64,000 nucleotides of DNA from Rhizobium sp. Root708 (GCF_001429725.1 NZ_LMHV01000040.1:79825-143824); one strand, 5' to 3'. Shown: positions 15,070 to 23,597, counted from the first letter of the stretch. Notes: a model not told the origin generated them from the sequence alone. Program-made: numbers and translations.

Positions 15070-15540
15070 CTACGCCTTGCCGAGATGCTTTGGCCAGAAT
15101 TCCTGATGGACCGCGGCAGCTTCGTCTTCGATGTTCGGGCCAGCCACAGCGACGACGCGCGCGCCGGTTTGCAGTATTGCCCGGCTCGGGACATTCAGGC
15201 CGATCCCGGCGATCTCGCCCAGTCGCGCTTCCGAGCATGCAAACACCATCCGCCCGATCCCCGACCAGTAGATCGCGCCGGAACACATCGCGCATGGCTC
15301 CGTGCTGGTATAGAGAGTGCAATCCGTCAGGAAAGCGGCATCGTAGTGCTGCGCGGCCAGCTTGATCAGGTTCAGCTCGGCGTGGTTCGTCATGTCGCGG
15401 CCGGTGAACACGCTGTTTTCGGCGCGCAGAATGACCTTCCCGTCCCGGACCAGCACCGAGCCAAACGGCTCGTCTCCGCGTTCCATCGCGGATTTCGACA
15501 GCGCGATCGCTTCTCGTAGAAACGGCTGGTGGTTTTCCAT
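15070..15540 (-). CDS. Nucleoside deaminase (CMP/dCMP deaminase fold)
   Basis: 156 residues. The zinc-binding deaminase motifs are intact: HAEL near residue 53, with the catalytic glutamate, and PCAMCSGAIYW about 30 residues later with the two zinc cysteines. The sequence resembles guanine deaminase-like enzymes of the GuaD/TadA superfamily. TadA itself usually carries different tRNA-binding ends, so a free purine base or nucleoside substrate is more likely. The ATG at 15540 has GAAGGGGA at the proper distance. The gene is transcribed alone, convergent with rcdA. Confidence 0.82.
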   Translation of the reverse strand: MENHQPFLREAIALSKSAMERGDEPFGSVLVRDGKVILRAENSVFTGRDMTNHAELNLIKLAAQHYDAAFLTDCTLYTSTEPCAMCSGAIYWSGIGRMVFACSEARLGEIAGIGLNVPSRAILQTGARVVAVAGPNIEDEAAAVHQEFWPKHLGKA

Positions 15541-15663
15541 CCCAGTCCCCTTCAAAGCTAGAACGGGATGATCTTGTCTTGGATCGGACGGATTTCCAAG
15601 AGGCCGCCACTTGGATTCAACAAGAGAAACAGGCTCGCGGCGCCCCACCGAGAGGACGGCAAC

Positions 15664-15691
15664 AAAAAACCCCGCCGAAGCGGGGTTTTTT
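15664..15691. terminator. Bidirectional terminator after rpmE
   Basis: AAAAAACCCCGC, loop CGAA, then GCGGGGTTTTTT; perfect 12-bp arms with T runs in both directions. It ends rpmE on the minus strand. Confidence 0.95.
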
Positions 15692-15713
15692 AAACTCTGC
15701 CAAGCAGCAGCGA

Positions 15714-15935
15714 TTAGAGGCCGAGGCCGCCGAAACGCTTGTTGAACTTGGAAACGCGGCCGCCGCGGTCCATGAGCTGCTGGTTGCCGCCGGTCCAGGC
15801 CGGGTGGGACTTGGAGTCGATTTCGAGGTTCATGACAGCGCCTTCAGAGCCCCAGGTCGAGCGGGTCTCGTATTCGGTGCCATCGGTCATGACCACCTTG
15901 ATCGTGTGGTATTCGGGATGGATATCTGCCTTCAT
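15714..15935 (-). CDS. rpmE: 50S ribosomal protein L31
   Basis: 73 residues beginning MKADIHPEYHTIKVVM. It is a small 50S subunit protein. The conserved HPAWTGGNQQLMDRGGRVSKFNKRF block is present. The zinc-binding CxxC pairs of the Zn-type L31 are missing, so this is the zinc-independent form, as is common in Rhizobiaceae. AGGA lies eight bases upstream of the ATG at 15935; an upstream in-frame start at 15962 is not needed. A strong bidirectional terminator follows. Confidence 0.93.
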   Translation of the reverse strand: MKADIHPEYHTIKVVMTDGTEYETRSTWGSEGAVMNLEIDSKSHPAWTGGNQQLMDRGGRVSKFNKRFGGLGL

Positions 15936-16125
15936 AACAATCTTCCTGCAAGCAACGTCCAATTTGACGCATCACGTTGCGACAAGAGGACCGATTGAAT
16001 AAATGAAGCCGCAGTCGCTTATGGCTACGGCTTCCCATTAGGATGCGGTGCCTATACATGAAGGCCATCGGGATAACAAGAGCCATCGGCCGTATTGCAC
16101 GGCGTTGACGGTGATCGGAGATCAA

Positions 16126-17928
16126 TTGACAGACGCAGTGCAGACCGGCCAGAGAAAGTCCCGCGCTCTCAAGCCTCTGGGCAGATTGACGCCCTACATC
16201 ATGCGCTATCGCGGCATGGTAACCGGGGCGCTGCTTTCACTCGCTCTTGCCGCCATCACGTCGCTTGCGCTGCCGCTTGCCGTTCGCCGCATGATCGACC
16301 ACGGCTTCACACAGTCCGACGGCACTTTCATCAACAGCTACTTCGTCATGCTGATGGCAATGGCGGTCGTTCTCGCTGTCGCCAGCGCCATGCGCTACTT
16401 CTTCGTCATCACGCTTGGCGAACGCATCGTGTCCGATCTCCGGCATGATGTCTTCGCGCATGTGACGCGGCTGTCCCCCTCCTTCTTCGACGTCAACCAA
16501 TCGGGCGAAATCCTCTCGCGTCTGACGGCTGATACCACGCAGATCAAGTCCGCCGTCGGTGCCACGGCTTCCGTCGCTCTGCGCAACCTCATCCTGTGTC
16601 TCGGCGCGATGGGGATGATGATCGTCACATCGCCGAAACTGGCGAGCCTGGCACTCGGCGCAATTCCGCTGATCGTCTTCCCGCTGGTCGCCTTCGGCCG
16701 TTCCGTTCGCAAGCGTTCGCGCGCCGCGCAGGATACGCTCGCCGAAGCCTCGGCCTTTGCCAGCGAGACCATCGCCGCCACGCGCACCCTGCAGGCTTTC
16801 GGAGGCGAAGATCTCGCCGCTCAGCGCTATGGCAGCGCGGTGGAGATCGCTTATGGTGCCGCGCGCGCCGCGATCCGTTCCCGCGCACTCCTGACCGGCA
16901 TCGCCATCACACTGATCTTCGGCAGCGTCGTGGCCGTTCTTTGGGTCGGCGCCCATAATGTCTTGGCCGGAACCCTCTCGGCAGGCACACTCGGGCAGTT
17001 CCTGCTCTACTCGGTCATCGCCGCCGGGTCGCTCGGCGCCCTTTCCGAAGTCTGGGGCGAACTTTCCCAGGCGGCAGGAGCAACCGAGCGCCTGAGCGAA
17101 TTGCTGGATGAGGTGCCGACGGTCCGTGCCCCCGCCTCCCCTCTCGAACTGCCGGTTCCGGCCCTTGGAAAGGTCGAGTTCGACGACGTTCACTTCGCCT
17201 ATCCCTCGCGTCCCGAACGATCGGCTTTGCATGGTCTCGATTTCGAGGTACGGCCTGGCGAGACAGTTGCAATCGTCGGCCCCTCGGGCGCCGGCAAGAC
17301 CACGGTCTTCTCGCTGCTCCTGCGCTTCTACGACCCCGTGCAGGGCGCCGTGAAGGTCGATGGCGTCGATGCCCGCCTTGTCGATCCGGAAGCGCTGCGC
17401 AAGCGTCTCGCCATCGTCCCCCAGGACGTGACGATCTTCGCAGCTTCGATCCACGACAACATCGCCTTCGGACGCCCGGACGCCACGCGCGAGGAGGTTC
17501 GTGCAGCTGCGATCGCGGCGCAGGCCGATGAGTTCGTGCACCGTCTGGCGCAGGGCTACGACACGGTCGTCGGCGAACGCGGCATCATGCTGTCAGGCGG
17601 CCAACGCCAGCGCATTGCGATCGCTCGCGCGATCCTGAAGAATGCACCGATCCTGCTTCTCGACGAGGCGACATCGGCGCTTGATGCCGAGAGCGAGACG
17701 CTGGTGCAGAAGGCCCTCGATCGCCTGATGAGCGGCCGCACCACCCTCATCATCGCGCACCGGCTGGCAACCGTGCTCAAGGCCGATCGCATCCTTGTGC
17801 TCGATCAGGGCCGCGTCGTCGAGGAAGGCACGCATGAAAGCCTCATCCGCCACGGCGGCATCTACGCCAAGCTCGCCAGGCTGCAGTTCGACGCCGGCGC
17901 CGAGGCGTTACTGGCGGCTGCAAAATAA
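16126..17928 (+). CDS. ABC exporter, fused membrane and ATPase domains
   Basis: 600 residues from a TTG start at 16126 chosen because GGAG lies five bases upstream; GTG at 16048 would add 26 residues and ATG at 16201 would shorten it. The first 300 residues hold six membrane helices of the type IV exporter fold. The ATPase domain has Walker A GPSGAGKT starting near residue 385, LSGGQ near 489, the Walker B LLLDEATSALD near 510 and the IIAHRL switch. It is a homodimeric half-transporter of the MsbA/multidrug group; the substrate is unknown. It stands alone, downstream of divergent rpmE. Confidence 0.88.
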   Translation: MTDAVQTGQRKSRALKPLGRLTPYIMRYRGMVTGALLSLALAAITSLALPLAVRRMIDHGFTQSDGTFINSYFVMLMAMAVVLAVASAMRYFFVITLGERIVSDLRHDVFAHVTRLSPSFFDVNQSGEILSRLTADTTQIKSAVGATASVALRNLILCLGAMGMMIVTSPKLASLALGAIPLIVFPLVAFGRSVRKRSRAAQDTLAEASAFASETIAATRTLQAFGGEDLAAQRYGSAVEIAYGAARAAIRSRALLTGIAITLIFGSVVAVLWVGAHNVLAGTLSAGTLGQFLLYSVIAAGSLGALSEVWGELSQAAGATERLSELLDEVPTVRAPASPLELPVPALGKVEFDDVHFAYPSRPERSALHGLDFEVRPGETVAIVGPSGAGKTTVFSLLLRFYDPVQGAVKVDGVDARLVDPEALRKRLAIVPQDVTIFAASIHDNIAFGRPDATREEVRAAAIAAQADEFVHRLAQGYDTVVGERGIMLSGGQRQRIAIARAILKNAPILLLDEATSALDAESETLVQKALDRLMSGRTTLIIAHRLATVLKADRILVLDQGRVVEEGTHESLIRHGGIYAKLARLQFDAGAEALLAAAK

Positions 17929-17982
17929 GGCGGTTTCCTCGCGCGTCTCCCTGCCCGGCACCCTCGTCTGGTTGCAATAGGC

Positions 17983-18027
17983 TGTAACTATTGCGTGTAT
18001 ATTGACATAATGCACGCAATAGTTACA
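17983..18027. promoter_or_regulatory. Large palindromic operator with embedded promoter
   Basis: TGTAACTATTGCGTG at 17983-17997 and its exact reverse complement at 18013-18027 flank a 15-base centre that contains TTGACA (18002-18007). Together with TACACT at 18024-18029 this makes a promoter with a 16-base spacer lying inside the repeat. A third GCAATAG half site is at 17974-17980. The arrangement is what a repressor operator looks like, and the gene it would control is at 18073. Confidence 0.7.
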
Positions 18028-18072
18028 CTTCATCCTTGATCAAACCCAGGCTCTTAAAGAGGGAGTTGCCGG

Positions 18073-18516
18073 ATGGCCTCGATCAGCTTTGCCGAAATTC
18101 TTGTGGCGCTCGTCGCCATCGCAGTCGTCGTCTCCATGCTGCTTTTCTACCGGTCGCTGCGAGAGGCTGATACCTGGTCGCTGACCGACGCGCTCTCGGA
18201 AGATGTCGTGCTCACCAAAACGGACGATCAAGGCAATCCGGTCGATGCATCGGGCAATGCACTGATGGCAGGCACCCCGCCCCTGACCGTAACGGTGATG
18301 AAGGCGAGCTCCAGCCGTTTCATCGCGATGATCGGAACGGTTGCGATCCTGATGCTCTATGTCGGTTTCGGGCTTGCCTGCCTTTATCGCTTTACCAGTA
18401 TGGGCGTCATTCCCGACATGTCGCAGGGCTCGAACTTCTTCTATTCGGGCATCGTGCTCTTCGCGCCCTACCTCATCAACAAGTTCTCGTCCGTCTTTTC
18501 GATTTTCAAACCGTGA
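18073..18516 (+). CDS. Hypothetical membrane protein
   Basis: 147 residues; I do not recognise a family. A hydrophobic helix at about residues 8-26 is followed by a polar stretch of about 60 residues (SLREADTWSLTDALSEDVV, then a small TKTDDQGNPVDASGN turn), then two more hydrophobic segments near 85-105 and 118-135. An inner-membrane protein with three helices is likely. GAGGGAG lies at a good distance from the ATG. The gene is preceded by a striking palindromic operator-promoter, so its expression is probably tightly regulated. Confidence 0.75.
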   Translation: MASISFAEILVALVAIAVVVSMLLFYRSLREADTWSLTDALSEDVVLTKTDDQGNPVDASGNALMAGTPPLTVTVMKASSSRFIAMIGTVAILMLYVGFGLACLYRFTSMGVIPDMSQGSNFFYSGIVLFAPYLINKFSSVFSIFKP

Positions 18517-18642
18517 GTGGGACGCGCGGATGCCTGAAGGTCCGCGCGTATCGAGCGCAAATATCCCGATGGAATAGTTGCATTTTTTGTTTTAGGCTGC
18601 GCTTGCACATTTGCGCAACATCCTGATTCCGGGAGAAAATCC

Positions 18643-18831
18643 ATGTATAAATTCGAAGTTTATAAGGATAAGGCAGGCGAGTTCCGCTTCCGCTTCAAGG
18701 CGTCGAACGGCGAGACCATGTTCAGCTCAGAAGGCTACAAGGCCAAGGCGTCCGCCTTGAGCGCAATCGAGTCGATCAAGAAGAACGCTCCGGGCGCAGA
18801 TACCGCCGACACTACGAAGGCTGAGTCCTGA
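18643..18831 (+). CDS. YegP family protein (DUF1508)
   Basis: 62 residues: one DUF1508 repeat, beginning MYKFEVYKDKAGEFRFRFKASNG and continuing with the SSEGYKAKASALSAIESIKKNA block. YegP-like proteins usually have two such repeats, and single-repeat versions are common in alphaproteobacteria. The role is unknown, often linked to stress. GGGAG precedes the ATG. The upstream stretch has GGAAT about 70 bases before the start, which could belong to a stress-sigma promoter, but this is weak. A terminator follows directly. Confidence 0.85.
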   Translation: MYKFEVYKDKAGEFRFRFKASNGETMFSSEGYKAKASALSAIESIKKNAPGADTADTTKAES

Positions 18832-18839
18832 TGGAAATC

Positions 18840-18870
18840 AGGGCGGTGCCACAGGCGCCGCCCTTCTCTT
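18840..18870 (+). terminator. Terminator after the YegP gene
   Basis: AGGGCGGTGCC, loop ACA, then GGCGCCGCCCT; 11 bp with one G-U pair, followed by a T/C-rich run. Confidence 0.85.
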
Positions 18871-18916
18871 CTCTGCCCGGCGGAAGTCCCGCCCAGGTGA
18901 TGCATCGACCGATGCG

Positions 18917-19948
18917 CTACTTTTCCGTCAGCTTGAGCTCGATACGGCGATTGGTCGCCCGCGCCTCCGGCGTCTCGCCAGGAGCTATCGGCTGAAATTC
19001 CCCAAAACCCGCAGCAACCAGACGATCCGCAGGCACGCCCTGGCTGATCAGGAACTTGACGACCGAGATGGCGCGCGCCGACGATAGCTGCCAGTTATCG
19101 GCATAGCGTCCGGTGCCGGCGAGCGGAACGTTGTCGGTGTGCCCGTCAACGCGCAATACCCAATTGATCTCAGGCGGGATCTCTTTCGCCACATCGAGCA
19201 GCGCTGTCGCCAGCTTTGCCATCTCCGTCTGCCCGTCCGGATTGAGATCGGCACCACCCGAGGGGAAAAGTACCTCCGACTGGAAGACGAAGCGGTCGCC
19301 GACGATCCGAATGTTCTCGCGATCGGAGAGGATTTCGCGCAGCCGGCCGAAGAAGTCCGAGCGGTAGCGGTTCAGCTCCTGCACACGCTGCGCAAGTGCA
19401 ACGTTCAGCCGTCGCCCGAGATCCGCGATCTTCGTCTGTGACGACTGGTCCTTCTGCTCCGAGGCCTGCAACGCGACTTCGACGGCCGCGATCTGGCTGC
19501 GCAAGGCAGCGATTTGCTGGTTCAGGAGTTCGACCTGGCTCATCGCCCGGTCGCTCATCTGCTTCTGTTCGTCGAGCTCCTTGGTGAGCGTACCGACCCG
19601 CTGTTGCGCCGCATCCTGGCCGCCGGCACCTGCGGACAACAATGCCTGCAGCCGTGAGCGCTCGCCTTCGGCACTTGCCAGGGAAGCCTGCAGATTTGCG
19701 ATGTTGTCCTCGAGGTCCTGCTTGCTACCCTTTTCGAGCGCCAGCAACTGCGTGAGTTCGTTGATCTGGCTGTTCAGCCGATTGAGTACCTCGTCACGCC
19801 CGGTGATTTCGCGGCTCAGGATGAACTGGCCGACGACGAATACCGTCAGCAGGAACATGATGGCGATGAGCAAGGTCGACAGCGCATCGACAAACCCGGG
19901 CCAATAGTCGACGGCGCGCTCGCGGCGGCGGTTGCGGGCAAGCGGCAT
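18917..19948 (-). CDS. MotB-like peptidoglycan-binding protein with OmpA domain
   Basis: 343 residues. A single N-terminal membrane helix (about 20-44) starts with WPGFVDALSTLLIAIMF; the aspartate at its beginning is placed like the proton-carrying Asp of MotB. Residues 50-190 form a long coiled coil. The C-terminal third is an OmpA/MotB domain with DGHTDNVPLAGTGRYADNW, LSSARAISVVKFL and ATNRRIELKL, which bind peptidoglycan. It is three bases downstream of the MotA-like gene, so the two form one unit. No flagellar genes are near, so this is probably not the flagellar stator. Confidence 0.83.
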   Translation of the reverse strand: MPLARNRRRERAVDYWPGFVDALSTLLIAIMFLLTVFVVGQFILSREITGRDEVLNRLNSQINELTQLLALEKGSKQDLEDNIANLQASLASAEGERSRLQALLSAGAGGQDAAQQRVGTLTKELDEQKQMSDRAMSQVELLNQQIAALRSQIAAVEVALQASEQKDQSSQTKIADLGRRLNVALAQRVQELNRYRSDFFGRLREILSDRENIRIVGDRFVFQSEVLFPSGGADLNPDGQTEMAKLATALLDVAKEIPPEINWVLRVDGHTDNVPLAGTGRYADNWQLSSARAISVVKFLISQGVPADRLVAAGFGEFQPIAPGETPEARATNRRIELKLTEK

Positions 19949-19951
19949 GAC

Positions 19952-21082
19952 TTATTTGCCCTCGCTCGTTTCCGTCTGTGGCATGCGCGGTCCGCGCTCG
20001 CTACCACCACTGGTGCTCAACCTCTCCTGCGAGCCGATGCGCTCGGCAAGACGATCGAGCGTACGCCGCATCGCCTTGGTCTCGTCCTGCTGCGCCTCGA
20101 TCCAGTCCCGCAGCATCTGCTGCTCGTTGCGCATGTTCTTGACGAGCCCCTGGATACCCTCGGCGAGGCTTGCCATCGCTGCAACCGAGCGCTGGCTGCC
20201 GGCGCCGCCTTCTTCGGAGACCTTGCGGAGATATTCCGAAAGCGCCCTGACATCGTCAGGCGAGACGCTGCCCTTCGCATCGATCGTCGGCACCGCAACG
20301 TCGGAGCCCACATCCGTCACGGAAGAAAGCCAGTTTTCCAGCTCCACATAGAAACGGTTCTGGGCGCGGCCGGCCTGCAGATCGAGGAAGCCGAGAATAA
20401 GCGAACCGGAGAGACCGAGAAGCGACGAGGAGAACGCCTGCCCCATGCCCGACAGCGGCGTGGACAAACCTTCCTTCAGTGCGCTCAGCACATCCGACGA
20501 GCCGTTTGTGCCGGCGTCGAGCGACTGGATGACGTTGCTGATCGACCCGATGGTGCCGATCAGGCCCCAGAACGTACCGAGCAGGCCGAGAAAGACGAGA
20601 AGGCCGATGAGATAGCGCGAAACGTCGCGCGATTCATCAAGTCGGTTGGCGATGGAGTCGAGAATCGAGCGAAAAGCGGCCGTCGAGAGCGCCGACGACT
20701 TGCGATTGCCGAGCAGCACGCGCATCGGCGCCAGCAGCTTCGGATCGCGCCCGACCTTCTCGACGCTGCCGGCAGCCCGAAACGAATTGAACCAGCGCAC
20801 TTCGGGGCGCAGGGCGAGTACCTGAGCAAAAACGAGGATGATCCCGACACCGAGAACGCCGAGAATGAGCCCGTTCAGGCCGGGATTGTGCATGAAGGCG
20901 GTCTGGGCCTGGCGGAACAGGATCGCGACTATGAACCCGACGATGACCAGAAACAGTACCATCGTCCATAGGAACTGCATGGGACTGGAGAGTCTGTAGC
21001 TGTAGTTACCTGTGGTTTTATCGGTCGAACCGAAGTCCGCCACATTCACATTTTCCATAGATTCCACAGCCTCCGGCTTCAT
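19952..21082 (-). CDS. MotA/TolQ/ExbB-like channel protein
   Basis: 376 residues. Four hydrophobic helices are visible near 37-58, 70-92, 160-182 and 210-235; the last two include the MotA/TolQ signature LGLLGTFWGLIGTI and LSGMGQAFSSSLLGL. A soluble tail of about 120 residues with coiled-coil character follows (VAAMASLAEGIQGLVKNMRNEQ). Together with the downstream MotB-like protein it should form a proton-driven channel complex. The purpose is unknown. A start at 21058 (MENVN) is possible. The pair lies downstream of suhB on the same strand, separated by 77 bases. Confidence 0.8.
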   Translation of the reverse strand: MKPEAVESMENVNVADFGSTDKTTGNYSYRLSSPMQFLWTMVLFLVIVGFIVAILFRQAQTAFMHNPGLNGLILGVLGVGIILVFAQVLALRPEVRWFNSFRAAGSVEKVGRDPKLLAPMRVLLGNRKSSALSTAAFRSILDSIANRLDESRDVSRYLIGLLVFLGLLGTFWGLIGTIGSISNVIQSLDAGTNGSSDVLSALKEGLSTPLSGMGQAFSSSLLGLSGSLILGFLDLQAGRAQNRFYVELENWLSSVTDVGSDVAVPTIDAKGSVSPDDVRALSEYLRKVSEEGGAGSQRSVAAMASLAEGIQGLVKNMRNEQQMLRDWIEAQQDETKAMRRTLDRLAERIGSQERLSTSGGSERGPRMPQTETSEGK

Positions 21083-21159
21083 CGCCGCCGGAGACTAGAG
21101 CAACATTGTGCCGAATTGAAGTACGTGGAGCAGGAAAACCGTGTCTTTACAACAACGAT

Positions 21160-21960
21160 TTAGCGCGTGGGCACCGGCCGCTTGACGACTTCGATGAGTG
21201 CCTTCTGGATATATTCGTTGCCTGCGACCACCGAACCGGTCTCCAGAATGGACGAACCGCCATCCCAATCGGAGACGTAGCCACCGGCTTCGCGAATGAG
21301 CAGAATACCGGCAGCGATGTCCCAGGCGGACAATCCGGTCTCCCAGAAACCATCGAAACGACCGGCCGCGACGTAAGCGAGATCGAGCGAGGCGGAGCCG
21401 ACACGACGGATACCCGCTACTTCGCCCATGACATGTCGAAGCTCGACCAGGAACTTGCCGTGATTGCCACGGCCGAGATGCGGCACGCCGCAGCCGATCA
21501 CCGAATCCGAAAGGACGCGGCGCGCGCCGACGCGCAGGCGGCGATCGTTGAGGAACGCGCCACCGCCGCGCTCGGCGGTGTAAAGTTCATCGGTCGCCGG
21601 ATTGAAAACGACGCCGGCAACGATCTCATTGTTGCGCTCGAGCGCAATCGAAACGGCAAACATCGGAATGCCGTGCAGGAAGTTCGTCGTGCCGTCGAGC
21701 GGATCGACGATCCAGCGATGCGCGCCGTCGGTGCCCTTGATCTCTTCGCTCTCCTCGCCGAGGAAGCCATAGGTCGGACGTGCCTTCATCAGCTCGTCCT
21801 TGACGATCTTCTCAGCCTTGCGGTCCGCGTTCGAAACGAAGTCGCCCGGTCCCTTCACCGAAACCTGCAGGTTCTGCACTTCGCCGAAATCACGCCCCAA
21901 CGACTTGCCTGCCTTGATGGCAGCCTGAACCATGACATTGAGAAGAGCTGAACGAGCCAT
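21160..21960 (-). CDS. suhB: Inositol monophosphatase family protein (SuhB)
   Basis: 266 residues. The metal-binding motifs are present: GEESEE near residue 70, WIVDPLDGTTNFLHG near residue 83-97 and LSAWDIAAGILL near 215. These enzymes remove phosphate from myo-inositol 1-phosphate and related compounds; SuhB in other bacteria also takes part in ribosomal RNA transcription antitermination. The ATG at 21960 matches the family start MARSALLNVMVQAA. Confidence 0.9.
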   Translation of the reverse strand: MARSALLNVMVQAAIKAGKSLGRDFGEVQNLQVSVKGPGDFVSNADRKAEKIVKDELMKARPTYGFLGEESEEIKGTDGAHRWIVDPLDGTTNFLHGIPMFAVSIALERNNEIVAGVVFNPATDELYTAERGGGAFLNDRRLRVGARRVLSDSVIGCGVPHLGRGNHGKFLVELRHVMGEVAGIRRVGSASLDLAYVAAGRFDGFWETGLSAWDIAAGILLIREAGGYVSDWDGGSSILETGSVVAGNEYIQKALIEVVKRPVPTR

Positions 21961-22127
21961 TTGAGCACTTTTCCTTAAGCGATAATACGATACGCGCTGT
22001 CAGGGGCGGGTCCCTGATCGCCGGAAGAGGCAGCGCTCGATAAGATTGGCGGCCTCAAGACCACAAAACCGGGAAAATTTCAAGAGGAGACAGACGGCGC
22101 ATCGTTTCACGGCAAGAAATGTCGCGA

Positions 22128-22155
22128 TTATTCTGGACAGATCAATCCGGAATAA
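22128..22155. promoter_or_regulatory. Likely autoregulatory operator of the TetR gene
   Basis: A 28-base dyad, TTATTCTGGACAGA facing TCAATCCGGAATAA, with 11 of 14 positions complementary, ends 13 bases before the tetR ATG. The position and size fit TetR-family self-repression. Confidence 0.45.
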
Positions 22156-22168
22156 CTATCTTGCAGTC

Positions 22169-22747
22169 ATGGCAAGGCACAAGGAATTCGACAAAGACAA
22201 GGCTCTCGATGCCGCGATCGGCGTCTTCTCGCAGCATGGCTACGAGGGAAGCTCGACCGATGCGCTGCTGACGGCGATGAAGATCAGCCGGCAGAGCATG
22301 TACGACACCTTTGGCGACAAGCGTAGCCTCTACCTGCAGGCGCTGAAGCGCTACAATACCGATAGCGTTCTGCGGATCATCGCCGACACAAAGCACGGCC
22401 TGAAGCCGATCGAAGCCCTGGAGGCCGCGCTGATCGCCTTCGCCTCCCGGCCGGCTTCGGAGGCATCGAGGGGCTGCCTCGGCGTCAGCGCCATCTGCGA
22501 GTTCGGTCGCACAGACGCTGATGTGTCGAACCTCACCGACACCGCAGCGACGACACTCGGCAAGGCGATCGGCGCGCTACTCGACGAAGCCCGCAAGGCG
22601 GGCCAACTCGCGCCCGAGATCGATCCGCAAGCCGCCACCCAATTCCTCGGCGCGACGCTATCAGGCATGAAGGTCAGCGCCCGCAACGGCGCAAGCCCGG
22701 AAACCCTGCGCACCATCGCCAGCCTCGCCATTCGCAGCCTTCGCTAA
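22169..22747 (+). CDS. TetR family transcriptional regulator
   Basis: 192 residues from MARHKEFDKDKALDAAI. The helix-turn-helix lies at about residues 25-45 (GYEGSSTDALLTAMKISRQSMYDTFGDKRSLY), the standard TetR N-terminal pattern. The ligand domain (FASRPASEASRGCLGVSAICEFG and after) resembles the group that often controls adjacent oxidoreductases. The start at 22169 was chosen over 22046 because the family begins here. The SDR gene 72 bases downstream is the likely target, and each gene has an inverted repeat in its promoter. Confidence 0.9.
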   Translation: MARHKEFDKDKALDAAIGVFSQHGYEGSSTDALLTAMKISRQSMYDTFGDKRSLYLQALKRYNTDSVLRIIADTKHGLKPIEALEAALIAFASRPASEASRGCLGVSAICEFGRTDADVSNLTDTAATTLGKAIGALLDEARKAGQLAPEIDPQAATQFLGATLSGMKVSARNGASPETLRTIASLAIRSLR

Positions 22748-22785
22748 CGAGACACCGGACGGCCGCGATTTCGCATGCCTAATTC

Positions 22786-22801
22786 TAGACCAAACAGTCC
22801 A
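22786..22801. promoter_or_regulatory. Possible TetR operator upstream of the SDR gene
   Basis: TAGACCAAACAGTCCA is an imperfect dyad (TAGACC facing AGTCCA) 18 bases before the SDR start and next to a TAAT-containing -10-like stretch. A GGAC/GTCC core is shared with the dyad in front of tetR. Confidence 0.4.
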
Positions 22802-22819
22802 ATAAAGGAGAAATGAGAC

Positions 22820-23560
22820 ATGACAAAACCACTTCAGGATAAGGTCGCGATCGTCACGGGCGGCTCGCGCGGCATCGGGGCGGCAATCGTCCGCAGACTG
22901 GCTGCGGATGGCGCCGCGGTCGCCTTCACCTATGCCAACTCCAGCGAGAAAGCGGATGCGATCGTCGCGGAGATCGAGGCAGGAGGCGGAAGGGCGCTGG
23001 CCCTCAAGGCCGACAGTGCCGATGCGACCGCCCTGCGGAAAGCCATCGACAAAGCCGTCGATCACTTCGGCACGCTCGACATCCTGGTCAACAATGCCGG
23101 CATCCTGCTGTTGAACACGCTGGAGGATTTTCCGCTCGAGGACTTCGATCGGATGTTCGCGATCAACGTAAGAGCAGTCTTCGCGGGCACACAGGCTGCG
23201 GCGAAACACATGCATGACGGCGGCCGGATCATCACCATCGGCAGCGTCGTCGCCGACCGCAGCGGCTTTCCGACCTCGTCCGTCTACAGCATGACCAAGG
23301 GCGCGGTTGCCGCAATGACGCGTGGCCTCGCACGCGATCTCGGCCCGCGCAGCATCACCGTCAATACCATCCAGCCCGGTCCTACCGAAACGGACATGAA
23401 TACCGATCCGCATGCCAATGAGATGCTGAAGGGACTGATAGCGCTGGGCCGCCTGGGCGAGGACCGCGAGATCGCCAGCCTCGCGGCCTATATCGCAAGT
23501 CCGGAAGCGTCCTTCATCACGGGCGCCAGCCTGACGATCGACGGCGGCTATCTCGCCTGA
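22820..23560 (+). CDS. Short-chain dehydrogenase/reductase
   Basis: 246 residues of the classical SDR type. The cofactor loop TGGSRGIGAAI is near residue 15, NNAG near 90, the catalytic serine in IGSV near 138, YSMTK (Tyr/Lys) near 153 and the C-terminal DGGYLA. It resembles 3-oxoacyl-ACP reductase-like enzymes, but the substrate is unknown. AAAGGAG lies just before the ATG. Likely controlled by the upstream TetR protein. Confidence 0.92.
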   Translation: MTKPLQDKVAIVTGGSRGIGAAIVRRLAADGAAVAFTYANSSEKADAIVAEIEAGGGRALALKADSADATALRKAIDKAVDHFGTLDILVNNAGILLLNTLEDFPLEDFDRMFAINVRAVFAGTQAAAKHMHDGGRIITIGSVVADRSGFPTSSVYSMTKGAVAAMTRGLARDLGPRSITVNTIQPGPTETDMNTDPHANEMLKGLIALGRLGEDREIASLAAYIASPEASFITGASLTIDGGYLA

Positions 23561-23566
23561 GAAGGA

Positions 23567-23593
23567 ACGCCGGCGGCATCGAGCCGCCGGCGT
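23567..23593. terminator. GC-rich hairpin between convergent SDR and cheB genes
   Basis: ACGCCGGCGGC, loop ATCGA, then GCCGCCGGCGT: an 11-bp perfect stem just after the SDR stop and just beyond the cheB stop. It lacks a clear T run, so termination may be partial. Confidence 0.6.
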
Positions 23594-23597
23594 CGTT

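Noticed and set aside
18917..21082. MotA/MotB-like pair as a Zorya anti-phage system
   Set aside because: ZorC, ZorD or ZorE genes are missing, the neighbours are core genes, and the pair fits a conserved Rhizobiales membrane complex better.
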